Positions 1-8,940 of a stretch of DNA of 64,000 bases are shown here, one piece after another. The position numbers were made by a program, and so were the translations under genes. The first letter of the stretch is position 1, and every line of letters starts with the position of its first letter. The notes beneath the pieces were generated by a model, which was not told the origin of the DNA, made no database searches, and saw only the letters and a list, made by a program, of their open reading frames with translations. The stretch comes from Noviherbaspirillum sp. L7-7A (GTDB taxonomy: Bacteria > Pseudomonadota > Gammaproteobacteria > Burkholderiales > Burkholderiaceae_D). The stretch is from assembly GCF_019052805.1 (NCBI RefSeq), contig NZ_JAHQRJ010000003.1, positions 186,001-250,000 on the forward strand. The letters run 5' to 3'.

Positions 1-1892
1 AGCGATTTTCCTTCCTGATGCAGGGCAAGGCGCTGATCGTGGAGGCCGTGTCGGTCGAGGCGGTGGGGCCATCCGACGCGCCGCGCGAGCAGCCGGCGTC
101 GCGGCCGCTGCGCCATGGGCCCCTGCATGCGGCGCAGCCGCTGCACTTCTATTCCGGCGGCGCCTGGCAGGAGGCTAATATGTTCCGGCGCGATAACACC
201 CGACCCGGGGACCTGATCCGCGGCCCGGCCATCATTGCCGAAGCCAATGCCACCACGGTGGTAGAGCCGGGCTGGCAAGCCGAAGTCACTACGCTGGACC
301 ACCTGGTGCTGACCCGCCTCGAGGCCCGGCCCGAGCGGCGCGCGCTGGGCACTAGTGCTGACCCGGTGATGCTGGAGATCTTCAACAACCTGTTCATGTC
401 GATCGCGGAGCAGATGGGCCTGCGGCTGCAGAACACTGCCTACTCGGTCAACATCAAGGAAAGGCTGGACTTTTCCTGCGCCATATTCGATGCCGGCGGC
501 CACCTGATCGCCAACGCGCCGCACATGCCGGTGCACCTGGGCTCGATGGGCGAGAGCATCAAGACCGTGATGCAGGAAAACCGCAGCGCGATGCGGCCGG
601 GCGATGTCTTCATGCTCAACGATCCCTACCACGGCGGCACCCATCTGCCGGACGTCACCGTGATCAGCCCCGTATTCGACGAAGCCGGCGAAACCATCCT
701 GTTCTACGTCGGTTCACGCGGCCACCATGCCGACATCGGCGGCACCACGCCGGGCTCGATGCCGCCCGATTCCACGGTGATCGAGGAAGAGGGCGTGCTG
801 ATCAATAACTTCAAGTTGGTGGAAGCCGGTCGCCTGCGCGAAGCCGAGACCCGCGCGCTGCTGGAAGGCGCGCGCCATCCGGCCCGCAATCCCGAACAGA
901 ACATGGGCGACCTGCGGGCCCAGATCGCCGCCAACCAGAAGGGCGTGGAAGAACTGGGCAAGATGGTGACCCACTTCGGCCTGGACGTGGTGCAGGCCTA
1001 CATGGGCCATGTGCAGGACAATGCCGAGGAAGCGGTGCGGCGCGTGATCACGGCGCTGCATGATGGTAACTACACCTACGCGCTCGACAACGGCGCGGTG
1101 ATCAGGGTCGCCATCAGGGTGGACCGGGCCACGCGCAGCGCCGACATCGATTTCACCGGCACCTCGGCGCAATTGCTGAACAATTTCAACGCGCCGTCGG
1201 CGGTCTGCATGGCGGCGGTACTGTATGTGTTCCGCACCCTGGTCCACGACGATATACCGCTTAATGCCGGCTGCCTGAAGCCGCTAAACGTGATCATCCC
1301 GGAAGGCTCCATGCTTAATCCGCGCTATCCGGCGTCCGTGGTGTCGGGCAATGTGGAAACGTCCACCTGCATCACCAATACGCTGTATGGCGCGCTGGGC
1401 GTGATGGCCGCGTCGCAAGGCACGATGAACAACTTCACCTTCGGCAATGCCCGCTACCAGTATTACGAAACCATTTCCGGCGGCTCCGGCGCGGGCAAAG
1501 GCTTCAACGGTACCGACGTGGTGCAGACCAATATGACCAACTCGCGCCTGACCGACCCGGAGATCCTGGAGTTCCGCTTCCCGGTCAGGCTGGAGAGCTA
1601 CGAGATCAATCCCGGGACCGGCGGCCGCGGCAAATGGCATGGCGGCAACGGTGGCATCCGCAAGGTGCGCTTCCTTGAGCCGATGACGGCATCCATCCTG
1701 TCGAACAACCGGCTGCATGCGCCGTTCGGCATGGCCGGCGGCGAGCCGGGTGCGAAGGGCCGCAACTATGTGCTGCGGGCCGGTGGCGCCAGGGATGAGC
1801 TAAGGCATGTGGACAAGACCGAGATGCAGGCCGGCGATGTGTTCGTGATCGAAACGCCGGGCGGCGGGGGTTATGGCAAGGCGGAGGACTAG
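1..1892 (+). CDS. 5-oxoprolinase / hydantoinase A-B fusion, 3' part
   Basis: The reading frame is open from the window edge, so the 5' part lies outside. The first ~100 residues match the C-terminal segment of the HyuA/OplA ATP-dependent domain (EAVSVEAVG near the start, GPAIIAEANATTVVEPGW around residue 80). The rest is a complete HyuB domain (NDPYHGGTHLPD, GGxGxGxG near the end). Bacterial 5-oxoprolinases of this fused type are about 1200 residues and open 5-oxoproline to glutamate with ATP in the cytosol; about half is visible. Related fused proteins act on hydantoins, so substrate is inferred. The first ATG (position 18) is internal, not the true start. It converges on the antiporter pseudogene 37 bases downstream. 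Confidence 0.85.
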   Translation, partial: RFSFLMQGKALIVEAVSVEAVGPSDAPREQPASRPLRHGPLHAAQPLHFYSGGAWQEANMFRRDNTRPGDLIRGPAIIAEANATTVVEPGWQAEVTTLDHLVLTRLEARPERRALGTSADPVMLEIFNNLFMSIAEQMGLRLQNTAYSVNIKERLDFSCAIFDAGGHLIANAPHMPVHLGSMGESIKTVMQENRSAMRPGDVFMLNDPYHGGTHLPDVTVISPVFDEAGETILFYVGSRGHHADIGGTTPGSMPPDSTVIEEEGVLINNFKLVEAGRLREAETRALLEGARHPARNPEQNMGDLRAQIAANQKGVEELGKMVTHFGLDVVQAYMGHVQDNAEEAVRRVITALHDGNYTYALDNGAVIRVAIRVDRATRSADIDFTGTSAQLLNNFNAPSAVCMAAVLYVFRTLVHDDIPLNAGCLKPLNVIIPEGSMLNPRYPASVVSGNVETSTCITNTLYGALGVMAASQGTMNNFTFGNARYQYYETISGGSGAGKGFNGTDVVQTNMTNSRLTDPEILEFRFPVRLESYEINPGTGGRGKWHGGNGGIRKVRFLEPMTASILSNNRLHAPFGMAGGEPGAKGRNYVLRAGGARDELRHVDKTEMQAGDVFVIETPGGGGYGKAED

Positions 1893-1929
1893 GGCGCATC
1901 CGGCCTAAGCGGATCGGGCCGGACGCGCT

Positions 1930-3180
1930 TCAGTGCGGCGACGAGGCGCAGTCTATGCGGCCGCGTACCACCTTGCCGATGGTCAGGCCCTGCACCAGGA
2001 TCGAGAACACCACCACCATATAGGTCAGCGCGACGATGATATCGCGCTGCGGCCCGGCCGGCAGCGAGAGCGCGAGCGCCACTGAAATGCCGCCGCGCAG
2101 GCCGCCCCAGGTCAGCACCTTCCAGCGCCGGAGGGCAGGTGGAACAGGGCGCGCAGCATGCGGATGGGCAGGCCCACGGTCAGCAGGCGGGCCAGCAGGG
2201 TGATCCCGATCGCGATCAGGCCGGCCGGCAGCAGGCCGCGCGCATTGGTGATCACGATGATTTCGAGCCCGATCAGCACGAACAGCACCGCGTTCAGGAT
2301 TTCATCGAGCAACCACCAGAACATGTCGACATGGCGCCGGGTCTGTTCCGACATGGCCAGCGCCCTGCCGTGGTTGCCGATGATCAGGCCGACCACCACC
2401 ATCCATCGCCAGCGGTCCCGATACATGCCGTGTGCTGGCCAGCGCATAGCCACCGATCACCGCGGCCAGCGTGACCAGCACCTTTTCCTGGTAGCTGTCG
2501 ATGCTCTTGAGCATGCGATAAGCGACATAGCGGATGACCAGTCCGAGCACGATGCCGCCGCCGGCCCCCTCCAGCAGCAGGAGCGCACCTTCAGCAAGGC
2601 TGGGTATCCGGCCGCCGTGGACCACCCACAGCGGCAGGGAGAAAAGCACCACGCCGACGCCGTCGTTGAACAGGGACTCGCCGGCAATCACCAGCTCCAC
2701 GTTGGCTGGCGCACCGGCGGACTTTAGTATGCCCATCACCGCAATCGGGTCGGTGGGCGAGATCAGCGCGCCGAACAGCAGACAGTAGCTCAGCGGCATT
2801 GCAAGCGCCGTGTAGGACAGGCCCAGCCACAGCAGCAGGCCCACTACGACCGTGGAAGCCGTGGTGCCAATGATGGCCAGGAGGCCGATCTACCAGCGTT
2901 AGACCCGCAGTTCGCTCAGGTCCACCTGCAGGGCGCCGGCAAACAGCAGCAGCGACAGCATGCCTTCCATCAGCAGGCCGGAAAAGTCCACCTTGTGCAG
3001 CAGCGATTCCTCGAAGTCGCGCAATACGCCAAAGCCCAGCGCGTCCAGGCCGATGGTCATCAGCGACAGCGCCAGAGCGATGACCATGACGCCTATGGTG
3101 GGAGGGAGGCCGATGAAGCTGCGGTTCAGGTAGGCCAGGACGGCCGTGAATGTCAGAAAAATCGCGGCAATATCAGGCAT
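1930..3180 (-). pseudogene. CPA1-type Na+/H+ antiporter (NhaP/YjcE-like), disrupted
   Basis: Four consecutive minus-strand segments together rebuild one CPA1 antiporter. The N-terminal part covers the first membrane helices. The middle part carries SPTDPIAVMGILK and AGESLFNDGVGVV, the ion-binding core of the family. A third part continues the helices, and the C-terminal part begins LTWGGLRGGISVALALSLP. The breaks are a TAA (2899-2901) and a TAG (2890-2892) in the same frame, a frameshift at a tandem 4-base duplication (CCAT-CCAT, 2399-2406), and another frameshift near 2110-2125. Four lesions make a functional product very unlikely. Each segment is otherwise well conserved, so decay looks recent. 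Confidence 0.85.
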
Positions 3181-3252
3181 CCGGCTCCCTCATTGTTTTT
3201 AGTGCGCCTGCCCGCCACGCCGGCTTGGCACTACGTCATCTCTTGCAAGGCA

Positions 3253-3738
3253 TCAACCCTTGTTGGGGCGGGTGACACGCTCTAGGGTCCACAGTGCCAT
3301 GCGCTGCATCACCACCAGCAACGCGGTAACGCCGGCCGCCATGCAGAACAGCAGCAGGTTGCTGGCGTCGCCCGAGCGCAGCCCAAAGCTCAGCGCGCTG
3401 GAGACGGCCGGCGGATGCATCGCATCGCTGATGATCATCAGGCCGATCGCCAGCACCATGGCCAGACCGCCAGACAGGTAGCCCGGCCCCAGCAACTGGT
3501 AACAGGCCAGGCCGATGGCAGCCGAACCGATCTGCGCCAGCAGCAGGGTCCTGACCTGGTTCACCGCATGCTCCGGGTCGAGATAGATGAGGAAAGCGCT
3601 GGAAGCCAGCGACGCAAAGAGCAACCGTTGATTGCTCAGCGCCTCGACCAGCGCCAGCACCAGCAGCACGGTCGCCATCGGCATGAAGGCCAGCAGCAGT
3701 TCGCCTTTCAGGCCGATGCGCTTGCGGCGCGCGCTCAT
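3253..3738 (-). CDS. HPP family integral membrane protein
   Basis: The 161-residue product has four or five hydrophobic segments and the family signature MHPPAVSSAL near residue 107. HPP proteins are small membrane proteins; some cyanobacterial and plant members have been linked to nitrite transport, but the function here is not known. The ATG at 3738 overlaps the stop codon of the upstream DUF1622 gene as ATGA, which fixes the start and implies translational coupling. An upstream extension is open but would run through the DUF1622 gene in another frame, so it was not used. Confidence 0.75.
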   Translation of the reverse strand: MSARRKRIGLKGELLLAFMPMATVLLVLALVEALSNQRLLFASLASSAFLIYLDPEHAVNQVRTLLLAQIGSAAIGLACYQLLGPGYLSGGLAMVLAIGLMIISDAMHPPAVSSALSFGLRSGDASNLLLFCMAAGVTALLVVMQRMALWTLERVTRPNKG

Positions 3739-4286
3739 GGCGGCATGCCCGTCCTGGTGTGCGCTGGTTTCGGTAGTCTCGTCTCCTGCTCCATTTCCCT
3801 GCTGAGAAAATAGTTTAGCGCGGTACGGATGATGGCGATCGCCGCCAGCTTGCCGATGCGCTCCCAGGTTGGCGCCACCGAGGTCGACAGGATATCGGCT
3901 GCCAGCTGCAGTTCCAGCGCCAGGGTCAGGTAGCGGGCAAAGGACAGCCGCACCGCGCCGAAGCCGCCGGATTGCGCATCGCGCATCTGGCGCAGCAGCC
4001 CGATGACGGCTACTACCACGCCGGCGGCAATGACCACGGCGCCCAGGGTTTCGACCAGCAGGCGCAGCCATTCGACGCTGGACTGTACGGTTTCCTCGAC
4101 GCGGGTAAACAATGCTGACGCCTCCTCGATGAATGCCTGCTGGCTGGATGGCACGCCGTTCGCGGCAAGGCGCGCCTCAGCCAAGGTAATCCAGCGCCAT
4201 GGACAAAACTTTGCGCGGAATCGTGCCGCTCCTGGGGGAAGTGCCGCAAAACAACGGTTCCGAACGGACGTGTTGAGTATGCGCAA
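3735..4286 (-). CDS. DUF1622 family membrane protein
   Basis: The C-terminal ~130 residues fit DUF1622: an amphipathic segment, a first helix (VETLGAVVIAAGVVVAVIGL), the motif RLSFARYLTLALELQLAADIL, and a last helix near ERIGKLAAIAIIRTALNYFL. The function of the family is unknown. The first ~45 codons from the ATG at 4286 look non-coding in composition (Arg/Cys/Trp-rich). A GTG at 4154, giving 139 residues, is a plausible true start. The gene is coupled by ATGA overlap to the HPP gene, so the two form a small membrane-protein operon. Confidence 0.7.
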   Translation of the reverse strand: MRILNTSVRNRCFAALPPGAARFRAKFCPWRWITLAEARLAANGVPSSQQAFIEEASALFTRVEETVQSSVEWLRLLVETLGAVVIAAGVVVAVIGLLRQMRDAQSGGFGAVRLSFARYLTLALELQLAADILSTSVAPTWERIGKLAAIAIIRTALNYFLSREMEQETRLPKPAHTRTGMPP

Positions 4287-4469
4287 GGCATGAAATCAAC
4301 CTCAAACGGAGGCGTCGACTGGGAAAGAGACCAATCCCGCGGCGCTGCCTTTTGCAGCCCGCATGCTCAGGACGGCAAGGATTGCCGCGGGTCTGCTATT
4401 GTTTCCGCAGCGCGCCTTTCCGTCGCATGCAGTGGGTATGGCGCCAGACCGGATAGCTGAGAATGGAGC

Positions 4470-5105
4470 ATGACCTTGAACGACCTGAACCCGGCGCATT
4501 GCATCGACAACCTGGAAACCCTCGAAGCGCTGTATGGCGCGCCCATCGCGGCCAGCATTGCGAAGGAGGCCGACCATATCCATCCGCTTTACCAACGCCT
4601 GATCGAGGCATCGCCATTTGCGGTGCTGGCTACCGCTGGGCCGCACGGACTCGATGCATCGCCACGCGGCGACCCGGCGGGATTCGTTCGCGTGCATGAC
4701 CCGAAGACATTGCTGTTGCCCGACCGGCGCGGCAATAACCGCATCGACAGCCTGAAAAACATCCTGCATGACCCCAGGGTGGCGCTGCTGTTCCTGCTGC
4801 CAGGCATGGGCGAAGCCCTGCGGGTCAATGGCCGCGCCACCATCCACGCCGATCCCGGCTTGCTGGAAAGCTTTGCCATCAATGGCAAGGCGCCGCGCAC
4901 GGTGCTGAAGATTGCCGTGGAAGCGGTGTTCTTCCAGTGCTCGCGCGCGATACTGCGCTCCCGCCTGTGGGACCCGGCGGCGCGCGTCGACCGGGCCAGC
5001 CTGCCCAGCGTCGGCGCGATACTGGCCGCGCTCTCCCGGGCCGAAATCGATGGTAACGAGTACGACGCCGGGCTGGCGGCGCGGCTCAGGGACAGCATGT
5101 ACTGA
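4470..5105 (+). CDS. Pyridoxamine 5'-phosphate oxidase-like FMN-binding protein (MSMEG_1061/DR2398 type)
   Basis: The 211-residue product has the split-barrel flavin fold of the PPOX superfamily. It shows SPFAVLATAGPHGLDASPRGD, then LLLPDRRGNNRIDSLKNIL and a FLLPGMGEALRVNGRA strand that typically contact FMN. Length and motifs match the DR2398-type subfamily, whose members are uncharacterised flavin-dependent enzymes rather than the vitamin B6 enzyme PdxH. It stands alone, divergent from the DUF1622 gene and convergent with the NIPSNAP gene. The substrate cannot be read from sequence. Confidence 0.8.
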   Translation: MTLNDLNPAHCIDNLETLEALYGAPIAASIAKEADHIHPLYQRLIEASPFAVLATAGPHGLDASPRGDPAGFVRVHDPKTLLLPDRRGNNRIDSLKNILHDPRVALLFLLPGMGEALRVNGRATIHADPGLLESFAINGKAPRTVLKIAVEAVFFQCSRAILRSRLWDPAARVDRASLPSVGAILAALSRAEIDGNEYDAGLAARLRDSMY

Positions 5106-5137
5106 GTGTTCTTACTGTATTGCGCGGCCGCGCCGGC

Positions 5138-5455
5138 TCACATCGGCGAGAACGATACCGACTTCAGGATCTTGTTTTCCTGATGCTGCACATTGCCGGC
5201 GGCGCCGCTTTTGGCGCGATAGGCCGCCCACTCCGGGTCGGCTTCCAGCGCCGCCCGACGCTTCTCGCGGTCGGCCAGGCTTTCATAGCCCCATAGGTGC
5301 ACCACCTGGTTGTTGGTGCCGATTTCAGTGACGAAATAACCGACCGGGTCGCCCTGGTGCTTGCGCTGCACCGGTAGGCCTTCCCGTTCGTACAGATCCA
5401 GAAAGGCTTTCAGGCGGCCCGGCACCATGGTGTACGTGCGTAAATCGATGATCAT
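5138..5455 (-). CDS. NIPSNAP family protein
   Basis: This 105-residue protein begins MIIDLRTYTMVPGRLKAFLDLY and contains HLWGYESLADREKRRAAL, both typical of the NIPSNAP dimeric alpha+beta barrel fold. Small bacterial NIPSNAP proteins often sit in catabolic operons and may act as accessory or isomerase-like proteins; no specific reaction is established. The gene follows a Bug receptor gene by 31 bases on the same strand, suggesting co-expression and a role in handling the solute taken up. The ATG at 5455 is preferred because it starts the conserved strand directly. Confidence 0.8.
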   Translation of the reverse strand: MIIDLRTYTMVPGRLKAFLDLYEREGLPVQRKHQGDPVGYFVTEIGTNNQVVHLWGYESLADREKRRAALEADPEWAAYRAKSGAAGNVQHQENKILKSVSFSPM

Positions 5456-5486
5456 GCTGATTGCTCCTGTTGTGATGTTTATGTGA

Positions 5487-6482
5487 TTAATCTGCGCTTG
5501 CGCCAGATTTCTGTACCAAGAGGCGCCAGCGTTCGATGTCGGCATGGACAAAGGCCTGGAATTCCTGGTGCTGGTTGCCAATCGGATCGGCGCCCAGATC
5601 GCGCAGGCGTGACTGCACCGCCGGATCGGCCACTGCCGCGGCGATGTCGCGGCTGATCCTGTCCACCAGCAGCTGCGGCGTGGCGCGCGGCGCGAACAGG
5701 CCGAACCAGGACTGCAGATCGATCTCCCTAAAACCCGACTCGGCGAAGGTCGGCACCTCGGGCTGCTGGCGGCTGCGTTGCCGGCCGGTGATGGCAAGCG
5801 CATGCAGCCGGCCCGACTTCAGTTGCGGCTGGGCCTCAGGCAGGTTGGCGAACATGACCTGGATCTGGCCGCCCAGCAGGTCGTTCATGGCCAGCGTGCC
5901 ACCCTTGTAGGCCACATGCACCATGCCGGCCCCTGAGGCGGTATTGAAGAGTTCGCCGGCCAGATGGGCCGCGGTGCCGACGCCGCCGGAGCCGAAATTG
6001 AGCTTGCCCGGCTGGCCGGCGGCATAGGTGGCCAGCTGTTTCGCCGAGCTGGCAGGCACATCCGGATGCGCAACCAAGATCAGCGGCACCGAGGCCAGGT
6101 TGGACAGCGCGACGAAATCTTTGCTGAGGCTGTAGTCCAGCTTGCGGTACAGCGAGGAATTGATCGCATGGCTGGAGGTGGCCATCAGCAGCGTGTAGCC
6201 GTCGGCCGGCGACCTGGCCGCCTGCACCGCGCCGATATTGCCGTTGGCGCCGGCACGGTTGTCGACGATGACCGACTGACCCCATTTTTCCGACAGTTTC
6301 TGCGCCACGGTGCGGGCGATCACATCGGTCGCGCCGCCCGGTGCGAAGGGCACGATCAGGCGCACCGGGCGGTTGGGAAAGTCGTCGGCTTTCTGGTCAG
6401 GCTTCTGCTGCGCATGGGCCAAGGGCATCGCGCAAAGCGCAACGGCTAATGCTAGCGCCCTACGGCGGTTCGGATGTTTCAT
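5487..6482 (-). CDS. Tripartite tricarboxylate transporter substrate-binding protein (Bug/TctC)
   Basis: The 331-residue protein has an N-terminal signal peptide ending near LAHAQQ. It carries the Bug signatures PNRPVRLIVPFAPGGATDVIAR, VVDNRAGANGNIGA and YKGGTLAMNDLLGGQ. Bug proteins bind small carboxylates or similar solutes in the periplasm and pass them to TctAB permeases; none is encoded nearby, so this is an orphan receptor. The ATG at 6482 follows a strong GAGGAG ribosome site. The gene lies downstream of an AraC-type regulator on the same strand and upstream of NIPSNAP. Confidence 0.9.
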   Translation of the reverse strand: MKHPNRRRALALAVALCAMPLAHAQQKPDQKADDFPNRPVRLIVPFAPGGATDVIARTVAQKLSEKWGQSVIVDNRAGANGNIGAVQAARSPADGYTLLMATSSHAINSSLYRKLDYSLSKDFVALSNLASVPLILVAHPDVPASSAKQLATYAAGQPGKLNFGSGGVGTAAHLAGELFNTASGAGMVHVAYKGGTLAMNDLLGGQIQVMFANLPEAQPQLKSGRLHALAITGRQRSRQQPEVPTFAESGFREIDLQSWFGLFAPRATPQLLVDRISRDIAAAVADPAVQSRLRDLGADPIGNQHQEFQAFVHADIERWRLLVQKSGASAD

Positions 6483-6653
6483 CGCGTCTCCTCGGCAAAA
6501 GATGTCGGTGGCTTGGGCCGCCGCGTGCGTCAGGCATACGGCCGGCATCGGCTCTTGTGCAGGGAGCGTAAGGGATGGGCGTAGCCGAACGTTAGGACGC
6601 AAGCGTGTTTTGCTTGGACTTTTTTGCGCGGCGCGCTGGCGACGTCTCAGCCG

Positions 6654-7535
6654 TCAGAAAACCGGTCCGGCATAGCGCTTCTTGAATTCGAGCGGGCTGC
6701 AGGCGGTGTGCTTTCTGAAGAAGCGGGAGAAGTAGGCCGGGTCGTCGAAGTTGAGCTGGTAGCACACTTCAGAGACGCCAAGTTCGGACTGGGTCAGCAG
6801 CCGCTTGGCTTCCAGCAGTATCCGTTCCTGTATCAGCGCCGACGCCGTCTTGCCCGTGGCCTGCCTGATGGCTTCGTTCAGGCGGCGCTCGGTGACCCGC
6901 AGGGCCGCGGCGAAATCGCGCACCGGCATCGCTTCCAGGTAGTGCTGCTCGACCAGCAGCTTGAAACGCCTGGCCAGGCCGTAATGCCTGGGTGAGGCTT
7001 CCGCGTCGGCCGCGCCGCGTTCCGGCTGCAGGCGGCGCAGGCGCGTCATCAGCAGCATGGTCAGGGCGCGGATGGCATCGTTGCGCCATGCCGCGCTGCC
7101 GTCAAATTCTTGCTCGATCGACTGCACCAGCGGCAGCAGCTCCCCATGCTGCCGCGCCGACAGGTAAAGCGCGGGATGGGCATGGCCGACATCGAAGAAG
7201 GGAATGTCTTCCGGGCGCGGATAGATCTGCAGGAAGAATTCGGCGCTGAAGTTGAGCACGTAGCCGGTGGGTGCGACGTCGGAGTTCCAGGCATGCATCT
7301 GGCCGGGCGCGATGAAGAACACCGAATGCGGCGTCACTGCCAGGGTGTCGAAATCCAGCAGGTGCTGGCCGCGCGCATCGGAAATCCACAGCAGGTGGTA
7401 GTAGCCATGGCGGTGCAGGAAGGGCCGTGGCACGTCGTCGCGGCCATCGAGCCGGACCAGGTCGAACAGGAAGGTATCGGCCTCGGCACTGAAGCTCGAC
7501 ACCGGGAAGTTGGGCAAGGGATCGATGTTGCGCAT
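6654..7535 (-). CDS. AraC family transcriptional regulator
   Basis: The 293-residue product has an N-terminal cupin-like sensor (HRHGYYHLLWISDARG, then TPHSVFFIAPGQMHAW) and a C-terminal double helix-turn-helix. In the latter, VRDFAAALRVTERRLNEAIRQATGKTASALIQERILLEAKRLL is the first motif region, and SEVCYQLNFDDPAYFSRFFRKH is the hallmark second helix. It is transcribed toward the Bug-NIPSNAP pair 171 bases away and probably controls it in response to a small effector. That link is by proximity only. Confidence 0.88.
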   Translation of the reverse strand: MRNIDPLPNFPVSSFSAEADTFLFDLVRLDGRDDVPRPFLHRHGYYHLLWISDARGQHLLDFDTLAVTPHSVFFIAPGQMHAWNSDVAPTGYVLNFSAEFFLQIYPRPEDIPFFDVGHAHPALYLSARQHGELLPLVQSIEQEFDGSAAWRNDAIRALTMLLMTRLRRLQPERGAADAEASPRHYGLARRFKLLVEQHYLEAMPVRDFAAALRVTERRLNEAIRQATGKTASALIQERILLEAKRLLTQSELGVSEVCYQLNFDDPAYFSRFFRKHTACSPLEFKKRYAGPVF

Positions 7536-7607
7536 GGTCGCGGATCATGCCCGAATTCGGCGCGCCACGCACGAACGGCGCCGGCCGAAGTCGGCGGCAG
7601 ACACCCC

Positions 7608-8408
7608 TTACTCGGGCGGGCGCAGGCCATGCGAACGCAGACGCTCGCGTTCGGCGGCGCTGGTGACCAGCGTGGCGAATGCCGTGGCTTCGGGCGCGGC
7701 ATCCTTGTTCAGCCACAGCGCATAGGTGGTGGCCAGGTCGAACCGGCCCGGAAACGGGCCGAGCAATGCCCGTGCATCGGCCTGGACGATTTCGCTGATC
7801 TGCGTCACGCCGAGGTCGGCCTTTCCTTCCAAAACCAGATGCATGGTCTCGACGCCATCCCTGGCCAGCGTGGCCTTGCCCAGCACCTGCTCGCGGATGC
7901 CGAGTTCCTCGATCACCTGCAGGAAATGCTTGCCCACGGTGGCGCCGCGCGCCGGGTCGGAAAAGGCGATGCGTGGCGCGGCAAGCAGCGCGGCGCGCAA
8001 TTGCTCGGGCGTGGCGATGGCAGGCCGCTCGCCGTCCGGCGGGGCGGCGAGGCCGCCCACGGTGGCGCCGATCAGGCTGGTCATGCCGTTGCCCAGCCGC
8101 CCGTCCTTCTCGGCCGCGCGCAGCCTGGCCTCGGTGGTCACCAGAAAGGTTGCCGCCGGGTCGGCGATGAAACGCTGCTCCGCAGCGCCCGCGGTATCGA
8201 ACAGCAGCATGACGCGGTGTCCAGTCGCCGCTTCGAAGTCGCGTGCAATCTGCTCCAGCGGCGCCTTCACGCCGGCCGCTGCATAGAGGCGCATTTCCGC
8301 CGCGCTTGCCGGCGACAGCCAAGCGGCCAGGGTCGTGGCCAGCAGGAGGCCCGCAACGATGACGCGACGGGTCCGGGGGCGCTGCTTGTTCAGGAATCGG
8401 GATGGCAC
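7608..8408 (-). CDS. Periplasmic substrate-binding protein, ModA-like
   Basis: This is an exported type II binding protein. A basic N-terminus and hydrophobic helix end at SPASAAEMRLYAAAGVKAPLEQ. Then come the ModA-like features FEAATGHRVMLLFDTAGAAEQRF, ARGATVGKHFLQVIEELGI and LVLEGKADLGVTQISEI. The family binds molybdate or other anions or organic ligands; this subtype often occurs without its own permease, as here. A GTG at 8408 with an upstream AGGACG is taken as start (266 residues); an upstream extension to 8498 adds only non-signal-like residues. The ligand is uncertain. Confidence 0.75.
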   Translation of the reverse strand: MPSRFLNKQRPRTRRVIVAGLLLATTLAAWLSPASAAEMRLYAAAGVKAPLEQIARDFEAATGHRVMLLFDTAGAAEQRFIADPAATFLVTTEARLRAAEKDGRLGNGMTSLIGATVGGLAAPPDGERPAIATPEQLRAALLAAPRIAFSDPARGATVGKHFLQVIEELGIREQVLGKATLARDGVETMHLVLEGKADLGVTQISEIVQADARALLGPFPGRFDLATTYALWLNKDAAPEATAFATLVTSAAERERLRSHGLRPPE

Positions 8409-8504
8409 GATGTTCGTCCTTTGATGAGCGAGTATCAGGATGTAGCGTAGCACGTACCCCAGCACCAGCCCCGGTCTTGTGCAACGGCAACAATTCACAA
8501 TTAA

Positions 8505-8620
8505 TTCTATTAAAGTAGAACTTTAAAAGTTTCGATGGCATCACTTTTCTAAAATTCTGCGACCGCAGAATTTAAACTGCGTGCTGTAGTGGCGTCAGTT
8601 AATAATCTGCTATTACAGAA
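8505..8620. promoter_or_regulatory. Three operator-like dyads at exact 50-bp intervals upstream of hipB
   Basis: Three 16-bp dyads of the form TTCTR-N6-YAGAA start at 8505, 8555 and 8605. The middle one is part of a perfect 10+10 palindrome with a 2-base centre (8552-8573). The third differs by one base (ATCTG). The region is AT-rich and lies between the divergent binding-protein gene and hipB. HipB-type antitoxins are known to bind several spaced dyads in their own promoter, so these are the likely autoregulatory operators. That assignment is inference. Confidence 0.7.
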
Positions 8621-8691
8621 TATTTGGTGTTTCCATGAGAACGGTTTAACCTGTTTCCTTCCCTACCGACCCATTCGTAAGCTCGGTCGAT

Positions 8692-8940
8692 GTGCTTGCA
8701 AGGGCCGTACGGGACGCGCGCGCACAGGCCCGCGTGACCGTGTCAGACGCGGCATTGGTCGCCAACGTGTCCATACAAACTCTTGTCGACGTCGAAGCCG
8801 GCCGCCCGGGCGTCAGCATCGGGAAGATCCTCCAGATTGCTGATGCACTCGGCGTCAGCCTGTTCGTTGCACTGGCCGTCCAGCGTGAGGCACTGCGCAG
8901 TCACATCAGGCATACCGCTTCCAGCGAGAACGAAAAATGA
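8692..8940 (+). CDS. hipB: HipB-like antitoxin, XRE family DNA-binding protein
   Basis: The 82-residue protein has a helix-turn-helix (VSDAALVANVSIQTLVDVEAGRP, then SIGKILQIADALGVSLFV) typical of HipB. In HipBA modules it binds the operator DNA and neutralises the HipA kinase. No ATG is available in frame after the upstream stop at 8647, so GTG at 8692 is the likely start; no clear ribosome site precedes it. The stop overlaps the hipA start as ATGA. Family homologues begin shortly before the ARAVRDAR helix, so little is missing. Confidence 0.75.
   Translation: MLARAVRDARAQARVTVSDAALVANVSIQTLVDVEAGRPGVSIGKILQIADALGVSLFVALAVQREALRSHIRHTASSENEK

Noticed and set aside
6590-6640. Stem CAAGC/GCTTG followed by T-run as a terminator
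   Set aside because: Arms are only five bases, and the T-run faces the strand that carries no gene there.
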